A stretch of 60,177 nt of DNA from Collodictyon triciliatum (lineage: Eukaryota; CRuMs). The DNA lies in contig JBHJMP010000835.1 in assembly GCA_043381765.1 (NCBI GenBank), positions 1-60,177 on the forward strand, read 5' to 3'. Position numbers and translations under genes: made by a program. Of the stretch, positions 1 to 13,004 are shown piece by piece. Position 1 is the stretch's first letter; every line of letters begins with the position of its first letter. The notes under the pieces are model-generated. The model ran no database searches, had not been told where the DNA came from, and worked only from the letters and a program-made list of their open reading frames with translations.

Positions 1-824
1 GAAGCTTCTTTGTCATAAGAACCAGCTCCCTGCAAAGTTTACGGTCATGGGCAAAAAGTGTCCAAAGCGCATCCTCAAAGAGCGTCCGCCAGCCGCGAAT
101 AACGAACGACAAGTAAAAGCCCCGCAAAAGAATACACTCGCCAAGCAAACAAGCAGCAACGGGGTCAAGGAAGCCAAGGCCAGGCAACAACAGATTCCAC
201 ATGACTCACAGCAGATACGCGCATACAGCGACAGCGACAATGACAATCAAGGAAATCTCGGTTCCTCTTCAGAATCTTTGCACTCGAGCCCTCCACCGCC
301 AACACCGGACAAGCCCGTACATCGCAAGACCCAAGAGCAGCGCATCTCCAAACCCCGAAAAAAATCCCCCCTTAAACTACCCATTCAGACTGACGTGAAT
401 ATGGTTAACATAGGAGGCAACAAGGCAGTCTTCGTTACTTATCCGAAAGGATACTCCAAAGAGAAGCCAACACAAGAACCAGCGCCCACCAAAGAATGTC
501 CGTTTACCCTGTCCCAGCCCGTCACACCAAGAACCAAGGAGCAAGAGAACAGCACAAGTCGAATCCAAGCTTGGAACTCCACACACCAAAGGCATTCCGA
601 GCAAGCAGGAGCGTATGTTTCTAAAACTACAATCGCATATCCATACTCCGGTTAAGCCAAGTCCACTGCCGGCTACGCATGGTTCAGAAACTAGGGGACG
701 GTCAAGCGCCACTTCCGATAATTCCAGACAAACAACGATGTGTCGCTTTTTGTCAGAGTCGCCCAGCAAGAAACGCAAGGAAAGTGACCCATTGTCCCCT
801 CAAAAGAATCATCCTGTGGAATGA
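1..824 (+). CDS. 3' part of an unrecognised basic, Ser/Pro/Lys-rich protein (5' end outside the window)
   Basis: The reading frame is open from base 2 through the first ATG at 47, so the gene probably starts left of the window and 47 need not be the start. A GTATGT donor at 613 and an AG at 660-661 define a 49-nt intron that joins in phase to a second exon, 662-824. This gives about 257 visible residues. Without splicing the frame stops at 655. The protein is low in complexity, with a proline run (SSPPPPTPDKP), many Lys/Arg/Gln, and a C-terminal basic patch (PSKKRKESD) that could be a nuclear localisation signal. I see no catalytic or fold signature. An AATAAA at 1173 fits its 3' end. The coding call is fairly secure; function is unknown. 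Confidence 0.55.
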
Positions 825-1172
825 AATAGGATGTAAACCTTGTCTGATATAGACGGTTGAAAGGACTCGTCGGAATCGATTTGAGAAGTAACTGCCATGT
901 GCGTACTTTCATCGACCCGACAACTTTATGCGCTCTTTTACAAGTGTCTCGAATACAACCAGAAATCGCGTTGGAGCTGATTCACCTCGGGTAGAATAGT
1001 CTGCGTATGAGAACACTTTCTCTCCTTTCTGTATTTTTTTCTTCTTCCTTTTCTTTTCTTTCCACTCAAAACACAATCTCCAACCACACAATCCGGGGTT
1101 TTCCACTGTCTCGTCCACAGCTCATTTCTTGTCCTAGAGGCGAAGGCGGTTTCCTCGGCTTTGTTTTCTCTC

Positions 1173-1178
1173 AATAAA
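1173..1178 (+). promoter_or_regulatory. poly(A) signal AATAAA of the upstream + gene
   Basis: AATAAA lies about 350 nt after the stop at 824 and only about 70 nt from the opposite-strand signal of the next gene. The two genes converge with nearly touching 3' ends. Confidence 0.45.
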
Positions 1179-1246
1179 CTGTTGATTGTAAAAAAATATA
1201 ACAATTTATATATGGCATCATATAGAAAATGGTATGTGAGTTATTT

Positions 1247-1252
1247 TTTATT
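1247..1252 (-). promoter_or_regulatory. poly(A) signal AATAAA of the WD40 receptor gene
   Basis: Read on the minus strand, AATAAA lies about 62 nt past the stop at 1314, after a short CT-rich 3' UTR. Confidence 0.5.
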
Positions 1253-1313
1253 GCATGGGAGTGAGTGAGAGGGAGAGATAGAGGGAGAGGGAGAGAAAAT
1301 TTTAGTGTAAATT

Positions 1314-4300
1314 TCAAAGAGATGCTGTAGAATCATTTAAATCCTTCATTTCCTGTTCTTCTCTGGTAATAATCCATTTGTTTTTCATGTAATTGATGGC
1401 ATATGATTCTATCATAATTCGGTATATTGGTTGTGTGAATCTCTTCATTTTAACCAGGAAAGACATGATCAAAGCGGGTCCAGCTTTCATTAAAGAGACA
1501 GCTGCAATCATTCCATTCAACAAAACAACCAGTGCCACAAGAAAATATTCTGAAAATATACTAAGGTCTGTATATCTGAAGAGAAGGCTTGTCATCAAGG
1601 TGAAGTAAAGGACCGAAATTGAATAAAGTTGAGATTTTCTGAGAGCATAAGATATGAAAGGTTTGAAATAAAGCGATGATGCAATTACAATTAAAAGCAG
1701 CCATAATCCAAAGTAAATTTGCAAGGCTGAAGAAAAGAAAATACTGATTATAACGACAAGCAACTTTTGCATCATAGTCACGATTTCCCAGTAAAAGCAT
1801 TCTTCAGTGTATCCATCAACCAAAAATCTAAGTAAGTTGTATGTATTTGACGTTGGATTAATCAATGATGACCTTTTGTAAAACATGTATGCAGCGAGAA
1901 TAAACGGGCCACCAAAGCAGTAAATAATCACATAAACAAGAGCAATATTTTTCCAAGCCATATAATTTGCATCATCACACATTATCGACATGTCAGCCTT
2001 CAAGTAACTTAAGTCACCAAACCTCTCGCAACGGAGGATATTCGATATTGACGACATAATAGTGGGATGAACTAAAAATAGCATAACCAGCACGGAAAAT
2101 ATAAACTCTTGGTTGATTTTGAAGAAAGTAACATCTCTGCCATTCATTTGATTGGTTTTTAATCTCCAAACTGTTTTGGTTGTCACTATAAAAAGAACTA
2201 CTCCTATCAACATCAGAGGGGTCATCATTGAATACAGAACCTTATCATAAATTGTCATTTCGAATCTGCATTCCATCGGGTATGAATCTATTGATAACGA
2301 AAATGAAAAGAGGGCTGGTATTTTCATTATTGAAATAATAGTGGAACTCCATTCTACATCAAAGTTTGCCAAGTATGACAAAATTTGGAAATGAGATGCA
2401 AGTGTTTTTAGAATCTGTATTTTAGCTGTCTTTGGCTGTCTTGATTGCTCTATCATGAACAAAACAAACAACAGAGGTACTGCAATACTGAGAAAAATTA
2501 AAAATCCACTCGTTCTTTGGTTGGGGCATTTTGTACAATAAACACCAGTCTTGCCAAAACCCTTTTTACAAACACTGCAAAGGGCCCCGGTATATCCTTC
2601 AGCACATGTGTTATTGCCTCCGTTGCATGCATCATCATTAAGACATTTATAAGCAATATAATCTCCGTTGGATGTTGGTGCTTGCCAGTATCCTGGTGCG
2701 ACACTCGGCTGGCTACTTCCATCACAAATGAAACCTGTTGGACAATCTTTGCATAGCTTGGCCTTTGCCTCGAGATATGTAGATGGAATACATTTGCAAT
2801 CTAAAACAGTAACTGAGCCGGTCATATTTGTGAACGAGTTTATTGGGCATTCTTTGCAAAAGTTTTGTCCAAAGTTTTCATTGTAAGTGCTTGGAGGGCA
2901 TTCATAGCAGTTTTTTTGCTTTTCATACCACCCAGGTTTACATTCGCAAGTAGAATTCCTGAGTTCAAACCCATTACTGCAGACACAATCGATTGAATTC
3001 ATGGAGCCATTATTTTTTGTGGTAAATTTATCACCACACGAGAAACAAAAGTTTGTGTCGTTTGTTGATTTGTATGAGCCAAGTCTGCACGGAGCACATT
3101 TGTTACCATCCTCGAATTGTCCTGGGGGACATGTGCAAGCGCCATTGAATGATATGTACGAATATAAGCACGTGCAATATTTGATTGACTCAGAGCCTTT
3201 TGCGGTTGTAGTTGACCGAGTAGGGCATAAGTTGCAGTAGGTGCTTCTCTCTGAACTGTAGCTTCCATTTGGACATGAAACACATGATGATTTATTGTAT
3301 GAGCCAGTTTTATTATTGAATGTCCCAGCTGGACACGATGTGCATGATGCTTGACCATCCTTATCATTCCAAGTACCTTGTGGACATTCAATACATGATG
3401 AGTTTCCATATGAGCCGGAGTATGAGTTGAATGTGCCTATTGGACAAGCATAGCATGAGTTCGAGTCTTTTGTGACACCTTCTTTTTGGTATAATCCTGA
3501 TAAGCACAGACTGCATGATGCGCTTCTCTCTGAGCTGTAGCTTCCATTTGGACATGAAATGCATGAGGGTAGATTATATGAGCCAGTTTTATTATTATAT
3601 GTTCCAGCTGGACATGATGTACATGATGCTTGGCCATCTTTATCATTCCAAGTACCTTGTGGACACTCGATACACGATTTGTTTGCATATGAACCGGAGT
3701 TTGGGTTGAATGTGCCTTTTAGACAAGAGTAGCATGAGCTTGAGTCTTTTATGATTTCTTCTTTTTGGTAGAATCCCGATAAGCATGAGCTGCATGAAGA
3801 GCTTCCGGCTGAGCTGTAGCTTCCATTTGGACATGAAATGCATGAAAATTGATCGAATGAGCCAGTTTTGTTGTTGAATGTACCAGCTGGACACGATGTG
3901 CATGATGCTTGACCATCTCTATCATTCCAAGTACCTTGTGGACATTCAATACATGATATCTTTCCATATGAGCCGGAGTTTGTGTTGAATGTGCCTTTTA
4001 GACAAGAGTAGCATGAGCTTGAGTCTTTTATAATTCCTTCATTTTGATAATATCCTGATGAGCATAGGCTACATGATGAGCTTCTTTCTGAGCTGTAGCT
4101 TCCATTGTGACATGGAATGCATGATGATTGATTAAACGAGCCAGTTTTGTTGTTGAATGTACCAGCTGGACATGACGTGCATGATGCTTGACCATCCTTG
4201 TCATTCCAAGTACCTTGTGGACATTCAATGCATGATTTGTATCCATATGAGCCGGAGTTTGGGTTGAATGTGCCTTTTAGACATGCATAGCATGATTTTG

Positions 4301-7300
4301 AGTCTTTTATTATTCCTTCTTTTTGATAGAATCCTGATAAACACAAGCTGCATGATGCACTTCCAACTGAGCTGTAACTTCCATTTGGACATGAAATGCA
4401 TGATGATTGATTGAATGAGCCAGTTTTGTTGTTGAATGTACCAGCTGGACATGATGTGCACGATGCTAGACCCTCTCTATCATTCCAAGTACCTTGTGGA
4501 CACTCAATACACGATTTGTTTCCATATGAGCCAAAGTTTGAGTTGAATGTGCCTTTTAGACAAGCATAGCATGATTGTGAGTCTTTTTTGATTCCCTCTT
4601 TTTGATAGAATCCTGATAAGCATAGACTGCATGAAGCGCTTCTTTCTGAGCTGTAGCTTCCATTTGGACATGAAATGCATGAGGGTAGATTATATGAGCC
4701 AGTTTTATTATTATATGTTCCAGCTGGACATGATGTACATGATGCTTGGCCATCTTTATCATTCCAAGTACCTTGTGGACACTCGATACACGATTTGTAT
4801 CCATATGAGCCGGCGTTTGAGTTGAATGTGCCTTTTGGACAAGAATAGCATGATTCCGAGTCTTTTGTGATTCCTTCTTTCTGATAGAATCCTGATAAAC
4901 ATAAGCTGCATGATGCGCTTCTTTCTGAGCTGTAGCTTCCGTTCACACATGATATGCACGACGATTCATCGAATGAGCCAGTTTTGTTGTTGTATGTACC
5001 AGCTGGACACGATGTACACGATGCTTGACCATCTCTATCATTCCAAGTACCTTGTGGACATTCAATGCATGATAAATTGCCATATGAGCCGGAATTTGAG
5101 TTAAATGTGCCTTTTGGACAAGCATAACATGATTTTGAATCTTTTGTGATTTCTTCTTTTTGATAGAATCCTGATGAACACATGCTGCATGATGCGCTTC
5201 CAACTGAGCTGTAGCTTCCATTTGTACATGATATGCATGAAGATTGATCGAATGAGCCAGTTTTGATGTTGAATGTGCCAGCTGGACACGATGTGCATGA
5301 TGCCTGACCATTTCTATCATTCCAAGTGCCTTGTGGACATTGTATGCACGATTTGTTCCCATATGAGCCGGAGTTTGAGTTGAATGTGCCTTTTGGACAA
5401 GCATTACATGATTCAGAGTCTTTTGTCGCACTTTCTTTTTGATAGAATCCTGATAAGCATAAGCTGCATGAAGCACTTCTTTCTGAGCTGTAGCTTCCAT
5501 TTGGACATGAAATGCATGATGAATCATTATATGAAGCAATTTTGTCGTTGAATGTACCAGCTCGGCATGATGTGCAGGATGCTTGACCATCTCTATCATT
5601 CCAAGTACCTTGTGGACATTCAATACACGATACATTTGCATATGAGCCGGAGTTTGAGTTGAATGTGCCTTTTGGACAAGCATAGCATGATTGTGAGTCT
5701 TTTGTGATTCCTTCTTTCTGATAGAATCCTGATAAACATAGACTGCATGAAGCGCTTCCAACTGAGCTGTAGCTTCCATTTGGACATGAAATGCATGATG
5801 AATCATTATATGAAGCAATTTTGTTGTTGAATGTGCCAGCTGTACAAGATGTGCATGATGCTTGACCATCTCTATCGTTCCAAGTGCCTTGTGGACATTC
5901 AATGCATGATTTGTATCCATATGAGCCGGAGTTTGAGTTGAATGTGCCTTTTGGACAAGAATAGCATGATTTGGAGTCTTTTGTGATTCCTTCTTTCTGA
6001 TAGTATCCTGATAGGCACAAGCTGCACGATGAGCTTCTTTCTGAGCTGTAACTTCCATTTGGACATGATATGCATGATGAATCATTATATGAAGCAGTTT
6101 TATCGTTGAATGTACCAGCTGGACATGATGTGCATGATGCTTGACCGTTTCTATCGTTCCAAGTGCCTTGTGGACATTCAATACACGATGAGATTCCATA
6201 TGAGCCAGAGTTTGAGTTGAATGTGCCTTTTGGACAAGCATAGCATGATTTGGAGTCTTTTTTGATTCCTTCTTTTTGATAGAATCCTGATGAACACAAG
6301 CTGCATGAAGAGCTTCTTTCTGAGCTGTAGCTTCCATTTGGACATGAAATGCACGATGATTGGTTGAATGAGCCAGTTTTATCGTTGAATGTACCAGCTG
6401 GACATGATAAACACTCATTTCTTCGCTTATTTCCATAAGTTCCTTTCGGACATTGAACACATGAAGAATTCGAACCGGAGCCAAACCATGGATTGTAAGT
6501 TCCTTCAGTACAATTTAGACATTCAGTCTGCCCTGGAAATGGATTGTAAGAACCAGATGGACAAATTTCACATGTTGATTCTCCTGATTTTGATGAATAT
6601 CTTCCTATTGGGCAAAGCTGACAACTGCTGTCATTTAGAGCTGCAACATTTGGATTATAAGAACCAGCTGGGCATTTTTTACAGAAGGTCCCTTTAGTCG
6701 AGTTTGAATACGTACCTGGGTTGCAAGGTGTGCAAAATGCTTTTCCTGAATCTTCATTGTAGAATCCTAATGGGCATTCAAAACATGATGATTGTCCTCG
6801 TATATTAGTGTATGTTCCTGGTTCACAATTAAGGCATGATACTTGACCAGTTTTGTTGTTATACTTTCCTTCCTCGCAAAAAATGCAGGAAGCAGAGCTT
6901 GTAGAACCAGTTGCATTATTGTAAGTACCGATGGGACAAGATAGACAATTGTATTGACCTGTTTTAGGGTTGTAAGTACCTACTGCACATGTTGTACAAG
7001 CAACAACACTTGTGGAGCCGGTCGATGGATTATATGTACCAGCTGCACATGAAAGACAAGAATCCTGGCCATAAAGTGGGTTGTATTTTCCAGCTGCACA
7101 TAAAATACAGGCACCAATACCTGTAGAGCCCGTCGATGGGTTATATGTGCCAGCTGCACAAGGAATACAAGCTCCAATACTTGAAGAACCTGTCGATGGA
7201 TTGTATGTGCCAGCTGCACAGGAAGTACATGCATTTTGACCTGTTAATGAATTGTATGTACCAGCTGGGCATAAGGAACAAAGTGAAGTTCCTCCAATAC

Positions 7301-8276
7301 TATAGCTTCCGGTTGGGCATACCTGACATGATTTTGAAGCTGAATCATAAAAGAAACCTGCAACACAAAATTTCCAAATTCCTATTTTCGTATCATAACT
7401 TCCAGAAACGATTTTTGAACCATCATTAGTGACAGCAACACTCCTAATCCAATCAGTATGACCAGTCCATTGACGAATCAAAGCTCCATCTGAAAGATTC
7501 CAAATTTTGATCTCTTTCCAACTCCCAGAAATAATTTTTGAACCATCAGGAGATATAGCAACGCTATTAACGTCATCAGTATGACCAGTCCATTGGCGAA
7601 TCAAAGCTCCATCTGAAAGATTCCATATTCTGATTGTTTTATCAGAACTTCCAGAAATAATTTTTGAACCATCAGGAGATATAGCAACGCTATTAACGCC
7701 ATTAGTGTGACCAGTCAGTGTGCGAATAAAATCTCCATTTGGAAGACTCCATATTCTGATTGTTCTATCAGAACTTCCAGAAATAATTTTTGAACCATCG
7801 GGGGTAATAGCAACACTTGTAACCTGGCTAGTGTGACCTGTCAATGTGCGATTCAAAGCTCCTTCTGAAAGATTCCATATTCTGATTGTTCTATCCCGAC
7901 CTCCAGAAACAATTTTTAAGTCATCGCTAGTAACAGCAACACCTAACACTTGGTCAATGTGACCAGTCAATGTGCGGATCAAACCTCCATCAGATAGATT
8001 ACAAATTTTAATTGTTCTATCAGCACTTGCAGAGACAATTTTTGAATCGTCACGAGTGATGGCAATACTCATTACATAATTTGAATGTTCAGCCAATGTA
8101 CGAATCAAGTAGTCATTTTGCCCTTCAACTTGAGACATTCGGAAGTAGAGTACTAATCCTAAATATATGTGATACTTATTATAATTGTAAATTTTTTATC
8201 AAATGATAAATATATTATATTTAATTGACGCACCTAACAGAAAAACATATGCAGTAGACTTTGAATTCAATCCCAT
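1314..8276 (-). CDS. Secreted-side WD40 + GCC2/GCC3-repeat + multi-span membrane receptor-like protein
   Basis: Two exons, 8276-8234 and 8158-1314, are joined across a 75-nt GT-AG intron, giving 2295 aa. The first exon starts MGLNSKSTAYVFLLG and continues into LVLYFRM, a typical signal peptide. The second exon alone would start at 8138 and lack it. Next come six WD40 repeats of about 42 aa (roughly residues 30-280; motifs GHT, SPDGSKIISGSSD, IRIW). A cysteine-rich region to about residue 1890 is made of GCC2/GCC3 (ephrin-receptor-like) units such as CPAGTFN and CPQGTWND, including eleven copies of a 93-aa block. The last 400 residues hold about seven hydrophobic spans (for example IAVPLLFVLF, LMLIGVVLFIV, LLVVIISIFFSSA) and a short charged tail. 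From the topology I infer a surface sensor or adhesion protein. Ligand and signalling output are unknown. The same C-terminal module recurs in the LRR gene at 44.7-49.4 kb. Nearly the whole protein lies in one 6.8-kb exon. Confidence 0.85.
3160..6410 (-). repeat. Eleven tandem 279-nt (93-aa) coding repeats
   Basis: The block encoding CPQGTWND recurs every 279 nt (for example 3375, 3654 and on to about 6166). Copies differ by scattered substitutions. Two stretches, about 3531-3680 and 4647-4796, are identical over about 150 nt and lie exactly 1116 nt (four units) apart, which points to recent unequal exchange or gene conversion. Each unit carries several Cys-x2-Cys pairs. Confidence 0.85.
7385..8110 (-). 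repeat. WD40-coding repeats, 126-nt period
   Basis: Six units of about 126 nt encode the WD40 blades. The inner three or four are the most alike (repeated SGSSDKTIRIWNLSDG), suggesting recent expansion. The fifth has lost part of the SSD-type turn (SGSWKEIKIW). Confidence 0.75.
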
Positions 8277-9965
8277 TCTAAAAAAAGTGCAACATATGTT
8301 AAAATGGTGGTAGTATTTTATTTGAATGGCACATTTCATTATTCTTTTCGTTTTTAGTTAACTTAATTTTATTTAGATGCATATCACGTTTAGTTTTCAT
8401 GTATTCATAGATACATTAGTATAAATAGTAAATAAGTAGAATGAAGCTGTAAAAAAAACATTTATTAACACCTTAAATCAACATAATATGTTTCTCATTT
8501 GGAAATTTAGCGTTTATATTTTGGTTTGTAAAAGGTAATCTTTGAAATTTATTATAATTCACGTAGAAATAAAACAGTATGTTTATATGTCAAAAATTCA
8601 TCTTCACATCTCAATAGTAATGTTTTCTTGGGAAAAAATTGAGCTGTTTGGTTATTTAATTCATTTGTATAGTGCGATTTTGGATTAACTACTTATATGT
8701 AAACTTTGATTAATTAAGGTTTATGTAGATGCATTATAAAATATATTTCGATAAATAATTATATTTGCAAAATATTATCAATATTTTTGACTACGTAGAT
8801 AAATTTTTGGGAAATTCATGAATTGTGCTATAATATGCTATGATTAACATGTATTGATTTGGAATGGCGTGATTCAAAATCAGAAGAAAAGTAATATCAG
8901 AAGCTTCAGTTGGCACGAATATACTTTGCATAGTATAAGTTGTCACATAATTAAATAACAATTTTCTTGATAACTGAAATTTCTTAGGGAGCTTAATTTC
9001 AAAATTTAATTACACATTTAAATGTAATTTAAAATGAATCTCTTAAAAATCTTTCAATTATCTCTTTAACAGTCTATCCTTTTGCATCATTTTGGGAAGT
9101 TTTGGCTCATATGACCATGGGCATGAAACAGATTCCGAACCAAAGAAATTGAGTTTTGTTCTAGATAGAAATATTTTATCTGATGTAAGGCAAAAAAATA
9201 TGATAATGATATGTTGCACTTCATATTCTGATCTGATTATATTAAATTTAATAATGGAATACATTAATTGATGAAATATAGAATAAGATTGATTATGTAT
9301 TATTAAAATCAGCAGAAACATAATTCAAGCAATAAATTACGTCCTATTATTGGGATGGAAATGAATTCACAACTGCTTAAAGAATCATAATATATAATGA
9401 GGGTATTTTATATTATCTTCAATATTTGAATGGTTTTGATATGGTTTAAGCACAAAGTGTTGTTCATAAATTGATTCATAATGGTCAAATAATGTCATCA
9501 TGATTGTGTTTCAAAAAAAGAGAAGATGGCGGGTTTATCATATGGTTATTCGCCTCCGAGAAAAACTTTGCCTATGATCCAATCAAGTTCAGAGCCCTTG
9601 GTGATTGCAGCTCTTTAGAGTTGCAACTATTATCGACCCTCTTGGATGTATAGAGACGAACCACGAGATTATATTCTACTTCAAGCTGACCTGCACTAGA
9701 ATTCTACAAGAGTACTGCTTTCAACCAAGGCGCAGCAACTACGTTGAAGCGGTAAGCATACAAACCTCCTTCTCTTGAGTCGATAAAGGAAAAAATTATA
9801 AACGAAACTGTTCGAATTGATAAGTATAATTTTATGTTGAAGTGTGTGGAATTTGAAGTATGTTAGATTTTATCGCTGAAAAAGGCTAAATGTTGACTTT
9901 GGAAGACAGAGATCTATAAATAATCGTAGTTATTTTAAAATTAACCCCTGGACTAAAACCTATAC
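8277..9965. other. AT-rich intergenic DNA with a possible decayed coding fragment at 9525-9680
   Basis: I see no intact gene here. At 9525 a GC-richer stretch starts MAGLSYGYSPPRK and stays in one frame across stop codons (TAG at about 9615, TAG near 9700), still reading CNYYRPSWMYRDEPRDYI between them. It may be a pseudogene remnant or an exon I cannot splice. The rest is AT-rich and should contain the promoter of the WD40 receptor, but no clear element is recognisable. Confidence 0.3.
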
Positions 9966-10019
9966 AGTGAAACAGAAACAAAAGACAAAAACAAGAACAA
10001 ATGACAAAAGACAAATGAC

Positions 10020-10060
<41 letters not shown>

Positions 10061-10192
10061 CAAAAGACAAAAGACAAAAACAAGAACAAAAGACAAAAGA
10101 TAAAAGACAAAAGACAAAAGATAAAAGACAAAAGATAAAAGACAAAAGACAAAAGACAAAAGACAAAAGACAAAAGACAAAAGACAAAAAAA
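9966..10192. repeat. Heptamer tandem repeat (AAAAGAC/AAATGAC)n
   Basis: About 32 units of a 7-nt repeat. AAATGAC variants dominate the left part and AAAAGAC the right. Open frames through it are repeat artefacts. Confidence 0.9.
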
Positions 10193-11697
10193 AAACACTT
10201 TCATCATGGACCTTTACTTCATATCGTCAGGAAAACGGGTAGCCTCTATCCAAAGTCTATCCCTTTTCAATTAGCACGTTGAAACGGTTTTCTTAGCTAC
10301 ATGTTTTGTCTTCTGTCTTTTTTCTGTCCTCAATGGATCTGAGCTTTATAAATTGATGATTTTGGATATTTCAATTCAAAATGAAGAAATTATGTTAAAA
10401 ATAAAAATTTTAACTGAAAACCAGAGAAAATAACATTTCATTACCTCATGAGTCCACTATAATCGTTTATTGAAACAAGAAAACATAATTTTGAGATAAA
10501 AGGATACAAATATACAACTGACATTGAATTTTCAAATTACAAGTGAGATTATTAGATAGAAACTCATAATTGGTTGTATACAATTTGATTAGGTAAAAAC
10601 ATAAGGATGTTTTAATATTTGCTATCAGATCGTGGTATATGCATAAAAATTCTTATTATTGAAAGAATTTAAAAAAGTGGCACAAAAATGTGGAAGTTTA
10701 CCATTACTGTGCTTTTGAGCCATTAAATATCATAAGAATCATATATCTTAGATTTCATAATACAATATAAGGTCATGAATATATTTTAAGATGATTTAAG
10801 GGAATGGTGCATATAATCAAAATCAGTGAGACTTCTAATGTTGAAATTAATATATATATATATCCTTATTGAAAAGAGGAATTTATCATGCTCTAATCTA
10901 ATATGAAGTATCTAATATTAAGGAAATGGCATCTCCTAAATCACATGTGTAATAAACAAGTAAATATGGAATATATTCTAGATTGCCCATAGATAAAGTA
11001 CTATAAAAAAGATGAGCTTAAAATTTAAGTTGAAAACGAAACAAATTATTTTAATGGTGTTAAATTAGCATCTAAAGGAGTCGAATTTTTGTCTTGTTTT
11101 CTATTGGATCCAACACCATCTGGTGTCGTCTGTGTCTATTTACAACTTAGTTGTAATATTTGGCCGAGATCGAAAATAAATAGGGTAACCATTCTATTTG
11201 GCATTATGAGACTATCTGTATTTGATTATTAGCATAATGAGGAATACTTTACCTCAACCGGATGATTGCACTACAAATTTCTGATTAAGCTGTCGAAATA
11301 GACGACTCTTTTCGAACTAAAGATCAATTACGCTATATTTTCAAAAAAAATGATGGATTGTATTTACTAATTTATGAATGAATACAAGTACGTGTTTCTT
11401 GGGGTTCAACTAAAACCAATTTCCTTATTTTAATATGATACAACCAAGTTTTTTTTATTAAATTATGCACAGTTGTTTATTAGTTCAATATAAAATTTTC
11501 GTGGCTACTAGATACGACCTTGTGAATAAAACAAATGGCACAGGAAATGTAAAAACAAAAACTAAATTACGTGTTAAATGACTGCGCAAATTTAATCATA
11601 ATCCTTCGGCGGTGGTGCGTACTCATGTACGACAAAAAGACTAAGAGCCGAAATTAGAAACAGTTGAACAATTTTGGCTCCATTAAAAAAACAAGGT

Positions 11698-11732
<35 letters not shown>

Positions 11733-12867
11733 TGTGAGGAAATCAAATGGGTTATAAACTAGTTTTACCTGATGATTATCAGATGCGCGACTCTGTCGAG
11801 AGATGCAGTTATAAAAAATGTTTTTTTTTTCTTCTTTCGTTTTGCTCGTGGTCTAATGCCTTTTTTTTCTAGCTCATAATCCACGAGAGTCCCTTTGGTT
11901 TCGGATTTCAGTCAACGTGCATGAAACAAAAAATTAAAAAATATCATATTTAAATTTGGCCCCTGATTGATGGAATACAAACAACAAATCTGTGATTTTT
12001 ACAACAAAAACATAAGGATGGAGAGCAATTAAGCGAGATAGGCACTCAAACTTTATCCAAGAGAAATGAGCAAGATTCACTAGACAATAAGAGAAAGCCG
12101 GTCCCTATTTTCCTAAATCATCTTACTGGCATATATTTTGAACTTTTACTGCTAAAGAGAAAAACATTCGGCAATAAATACGTAGAATAAAAATATATCA
12201 GATTATCAGATGAAATGAGACACTTATTAGCCTGTTTATCGTTTATATTTGAATTTCACAAACAAAAAAAGATAGAGTGAAGCATCGAAAAAGAGTGCAA
12301 CTGCGTCAAAAGAGCCTACCTGAGAGAAGAGACTTAATCTAACAGAGGAAACCCTGGTCTCTGTTGACGGAAGTCTATTGCATTGACTTTGGTTAGGTCA
12401 GCAGAACAAGCAGAAACCCGATAGCCACTCTGTCTCCTGCTGAATATCACGAGCTGTGTGAGACCAAATTATCAGCCACCACTGGCTGTGAGTACTAATG
12501 TAAAAACACACCAGCTCGAGCTTCGATGGTAAGGTTAGAGAGAAAATAAAAAGAACCGGCTTTGTGCAGAGAAAGTTTATATCAACAACGAGCCCCAATA
12601 GGAATGCTTGTGACGAGGACATTCTCAACTCTACCTTATTGTGATCATCGCAAGAAGCACAATTCCCTTAAAAAAAAAAAAAAAAACTAGCTCGTTGTAT
12701 GATAATAGTTAAAAACATTGTTGTTCGAATATGATAATGGGGTTTTGTAAAGTAAGTGACGTTGGTTGTTGGGCACCAGAACTCAAGAGTTTTGGAAAAC
12801 ACAGGAACCGATCAATTACAAGAAAAAAGTTTATTGCACAGGCTCTTTTTTTTTTTTACCTGATTTT

Positions 12868-12870
<3 letters not shown>
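10193..12870. other. AT-rich intergenic stretch, no gene seen
   Basis: Stop codons are frequent in all frames and no exon with coding-like composition stands out. It holds an (AC)n(AT)n microsatellite at 11699-11732 and an A-run near 12668-12686. Part of 12330-12640 is less AT-rich but gives no recognisable product. Confidence 0.5.

Positions 12871-12944
<74 letters not shown>
12871..12944. repeat. (CT)n(CA)n compound microsatellite
   Basis: About 25 CT units run directly into about 11 CA units. The insertion-like motif at 12985 follows 40 nt later. Confidence 0.95.
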
Positions 12945-12946
<2 letters not shown>

Positions 12947-12984
12947 AACAGAATCGCCCCTTTGTATGGCATAACCTCACTGCA

Positions 12985-13004
12985 CTTTGAATCGAATAAA
13001 GGGG
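12985..13004 (+). mobile_element. Copy 1 of the CTTTGAATCGAATAAAGG insertion-like motif
   Basis: Exact 18-nt match to the motif followed by extra G residues. No convincing direct repeat flanks this copy, so its insertion status rests on identity with the copies at 26906 and 57666. Confidence 0.45.

Noticed and set aside
4943-6484. 513-codon open frame on the minus strand inside the GCC2/GCC3 repeats
   Set aside because: It is a frame-shifted shadow of the tandem repeat. Because the 279-nt unit happens to lack stops in this frame, it stays open over several copies; its product (His/Lys-rich) has no domain and the true frame has consistent Cys spacing.
9966-10192. Regular direct repeats suggesting a CRISPR-like array
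   Set aside because: The unit is 7 nt with no spacers; the sequence is eukaryotic and this is a simple microsatellite.
12985-13004. Insertion motif as a tRNA T-loop remnant (contains GAATCGAAT)
   Set aside because: It lacks the conserved GGTTCRANYCC order and any neighbouring acceptor stem, and all copies keep the same short limits.
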